From assembly GCA_025353985.1 (NCBI GenBank), contig JANXNT010000285.1, forward strand, positions 1-7,707: a stretch of DNA of 7,707 bases, read 5' to 3'. This document shows positions 5,925 to 7,707 of the stretch, piece by piece. The translations under genes were made by a program, and so were the position numbers. This DNA is from Limnoglobus sp. Its GTDB lineage: Bacteria; Planctomycetota; Planctomycetia; Gemmatales; Gemmataceae. How positions within the stretch are numbered: the stretch's first letter is position 1; every line of letters begins with the position of its first letter. Below the pieces are notes generated by a model, which saw only the letters and a program-made list of their open reading frames with translations, did no database searches and was not told the DNA's origin.

Positions 5925-7517
5925 GTGGGTGAAGCGTCGGCGTCTCGACTTGCGATGGAATTGCCGTGGCTCTGCCCGGCGATGTCGTCGCTGGTCGCGC
6001 TGGCCGACGAGCACCCGAACGCGCACGCTTTGTTTGCCGATCCGGGGCTACTGCTTCTCGCACTTCGCTACGTTCGTCCCGGCCTGACGCCGCAATCGGT
6101 CAATCGCGATTGTCTGCTTCAGCCGATACTCCCCGAAGCCGCTGCGTTCTTTCTCGATAAACCGCCGCAATCGACTTCGCAAACTCTCCTCGAATACGCA
6201 ACGAGTATCGGCAAGTTGGCCGCAAAGATCGCCGCGGATACACGGCGTTGCCCGCCACTGGCGGCATTCGTCGCCGGTTCGCTCGCGCCGCTCGGCTGGC
6301 TCGCCGTTGCTGCTAGTTCTCCGCACGCGATAGATGCTTGCCGGAATCACGCCGAATTTTCGCACGATCCGTTTCGCACGCAGTCGGAAGTCTGGGGCCT
6401 GTCGCACGATCAGATCGTACGTCGGCTCGCGGTACGTTGGCGCTTGCCGACGTGGGTGGCAGGGGTGATCGGCAACTTGCACCACGAAGCCGATGTCGCC
6501 GAATCGCTCGGTGCCGAACCGGGGTTGTTCGCGGTGGTGCGCGAAGCGGTGCAAGCCACCGATTGTTACGGGCTTCTGAACGTAGGGGCACCCCTTGTGG
6601 GTGCCTCGGGATCGGCCCCGTCGAACCCGCTGCAAGGTACCCACAAGGGGTACCCCTACGGGAATGATGCGAATTCGCTGTTACCGAAATTGTTACGCGC
6701 GGTGGCACGAGCACGCCGCGCGAACGGTGTAGCCGCGATGGCGGCGCTCGAAGCCGAGAATGACCGTTTGCACAAACTCGCGTTCGATTCGCGTGCGGAT
6801 TTCGAATGTGCCGTGCGTGATGCGAAACTCGCGGGGCTGGCCGAACTCGCTGCGGGGGCAGGGCACGAAATCAACAACCCGCTCGCGGTGATCTCCGGGA
6901 ATGCGCAACTTCTCGCGAGCCGGGAAGACGACCCCGCACGGAAGAAATCGCTCGACGCGATCATTCGGCAAACGAAGCGCGTCGCGGGGATTTTGCAAGA
7001 GTTGAACCAGTTCGCCCGACCGCCGTTGCCGAACCGCCAACCGACAACGCTGGCCGCAATTGTCGCCAAGACCATCGAAGATTTTCAGAACACGGCCACG
7101 CTGAAAGGCGTGATGCTCGCGGTCGCCGCTCCGCTCGATGTTCGCGTCAACGTCGATTTCACGCAGATTCGCAAGGCGATTGGGCACCTCGTGCAGAATG
7201 CCATCGAAGCGTCGCCGAGTGGCGGCCATGTGACAGTGAGCGTGGCGCAAACGAACCAGACGGTGGCCATCGCGATTGAAGACGATGGCCCCGGCCCGAC
7301 CGACGTGGCGATCCCGCACTTGTTCGATCCCTTTTACTCGGGGCGGTCGGCAGGTCGCGGTCGCGGATTCGGCCTTCCCACCGCGTGGCGTTATGCGACA
7401 ATCCACGGTGGCGATGTCCGCTACGAACGAACCGCAACCGGGCCGACGCGATTCGTTCTCACGTTGCCGGTCTGTTGCGGAATGCATGAAGCGACCGCCG
7501 ACCGCAAAACCGCATAG
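5925..7517 (+). CDS. Soluble sensor histidine kinase with degenerate HDOD domain
   Basis: This gene encodes 530 residues if started at GTG 5925, which has AGGAG (5912-5916) 8 nt upstream. ATG 5868, 10 bp after the response regulator stop, is the alternative and would add 19 basic residues. Residues about 12-215 resemble an HDOD domain: AFVAGSLAPLGWLAV stands where HDOD proteins have AGLLHDIG-type sequence, and GLSHDQIVRRLAVRWRLPTWVAGVIGNLHH matches the second conserved stretch. The metal-binding His-Asp pair is absent, as is usual for HDOD. A coiled-coil-like helix (about 272-300) leads to the kinase core: H314 in GHEINNPL, N425 in the N box, D453-D454-G-P-G, FDPFYS, and GRGFGL around 479-484. 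There are no membrane spans, so it senses a cytoplasmic signal. Residues about 219-246 are encoded by a palindromic repeat. Its probable partner is the regulator upstream. Confidence 0.92.
   Translation: MGEASASRLAMELPWLCPAMSSLVALADEHPNAHALFADPGLLLLALRYVRPGLTPQSVNRDCLLQPILPEAAAFFLDKPPQSTSQTLLEYATSIGKLAAKIAADTRRCPPLAAFVAGSLAPLGWLAVAASSPHAIDACRNHAEFSHDPFRTQSEVWGLSHDQIVRRLAVRWRLPTWVAGVIGNLHHEADVAESLGAEPGLFAVVREAVQATDCYGLLNVGAPLVGASGSAPSNPLQGTHKGYPYGNDANSLLPKLLRAVARARRANGVAAMAALEAENDRLHKLAFDSRADFECAVRDAKLAGLAELAAGAGHEINNPLAVISGNAQLLASREDDPARKKSLDAIIRQTKRVAGILQELNQFARPPLPNRQPTTLAAIVAKTIEDFQNTATLKGVMLAVAAPLDVRVNVDFTQIRKAIGHLVQNAIEASPSGGHVTVSVAQTNQTVAIAIEDDGPGPTDVAIPHLFDPFYSGRSAGRGRGFGLPTAWRYATIHGGDVRYERTATGPTRFVLTLPVCCGMHEATADRKTA
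6581..6660. repeat. Palindromic repeat inserted in frame in the kinase gene
   Basis: Two 26-bp arms (6581-6606 and 6635-6660) are inverted copies with two differences, one tolerated as G-U in RNA, separated by a 28-bp centre. The whole element could fold into a long hairpin. It is read through in frame as a stretch rich in Gly, Pro and Ser (including VGAPLVGASGSAPSNPLQG), at the junction between sensor and kinase parts. It has no similarity to the 43-bp repeat. Arms rich in GGGGCACCCC-type sequence and a short size suggest a non-autonomous mobile or REP-like element that entered a tolerant linker. Confidence 0.75.
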
Positions 7518-7534
7518 CCCGTCGGAACGTTCGC

Positions 7535-7707
7535 GTGCTGCATACCCTTCGCGAATTAGCCCGGCAAGCGGGCTGCTGGATTTACCCGCCGTTTTGTTTC
7601 GTTTGCGAACGAGACTACGACGGCACGGGTGCCGACCATTCGATCTGCCCCGATTGCTCCCGCGAAATCACGACCGAACTGCACGAAACCTGCCCACGGT
7701 GTACGAG
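7535..7707 (+). CDS. comF: ComF-like protein, N-terminal zinc-finger part (truncated by window end)
   Basis: The first 57 codons are present, read from GTG 7535, which lies 17 bp after the kinase stop. The frame shows three Cys pairs in the order typical of ComF family proteins: C21-F-V-C24, C38-P-D-C41 and C53-P-R-C56. Full family members continue into a phosphoribosyltransferase domain, which lies outside this window. In transformable bacteria ComF acts in the cytoplasm during DNA uptake. In many others it is present without known transformation and its job is unclear. A GGAAC purine stretch (7523-7527) is the only ribosome-site candidate. The short gap suggests cotranscription with the kinase. 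The start codon is the least certain point. Confidence 0.75.
   Translation, partial: MLHTLRELARQAGCWIYPPFCFVCERDYDGTGADHSICPDCSREITTELHETCPRCT

Overview
The window most likely comes from a planctomycete of the Gemmata group. This is inferred from moderately high GC, a response regulator whose excisionase-type HTH precedes its receiver domain, a soluble HDOD-type histidine kinase, SUKH-type immunity genes and GC-rich palindromic dispersed repeats. No rRNA or marker gene confirms it.

Layout. Positions 1-170 are non-coding and carry one copy of a 43-bp palindromic repeat. Positions 171-1490 (minus strand) encode an exported AhpD/carboxymuconolactone-decarboxylase-like protein. Conventional gene calling splits this gene at an in-frame TGA. 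That TGA stands exactly where the second cysteine of the redox-active CxxC motif should be, giving C-F-Y-U, and a bacterial SECIS-like hairpin follows it. The best reading is one 439-residue selenoprotein, and this is the main discovery in the window. A divergent intergenic region of about 200 bp holds a promoter for this gene and some palindromes and repeats. Next, on the plus strand, come two small immunity-type genes (1700-2137 and 2184-2699), the second of the SUKH/SMI1-KNR4 superfamily. A second copy of the 43-bp repeat precedes mnmG (2885-4693), a complete housekeeping tRNA-modification gene.

A 544-bp non-coding stretch follows mnmG. It ends in a strong sigma70-type promoter (5003-5030) and a roughly 240-nt structured leader. 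The leader contains a 13-codon leader ORF with a good Shine-Dalgarno, whose stop overlaps the start codon of the response regulator gene (5276-5857) as ATGA. The histidine kinase gene (5925-7517) comes next and carries an 80-bp palindromic repeat inserted in frame between its sensor and kinase parts. The window ends in the first 57 codons of a ComF-like gene.

How the genes relate. The response regulator and kinase are adjacent, co-oriented and probably form one two-component system transcribed from the 5003-5030 promoter. comF probably rides on the same transcript. The selenoprotein, the immunity pair and mnmG look like independent units. TGA is a genuine stop in this genome, since four other genes here end in TGA, so the internal TGA cannot be explained by a reassigned code.
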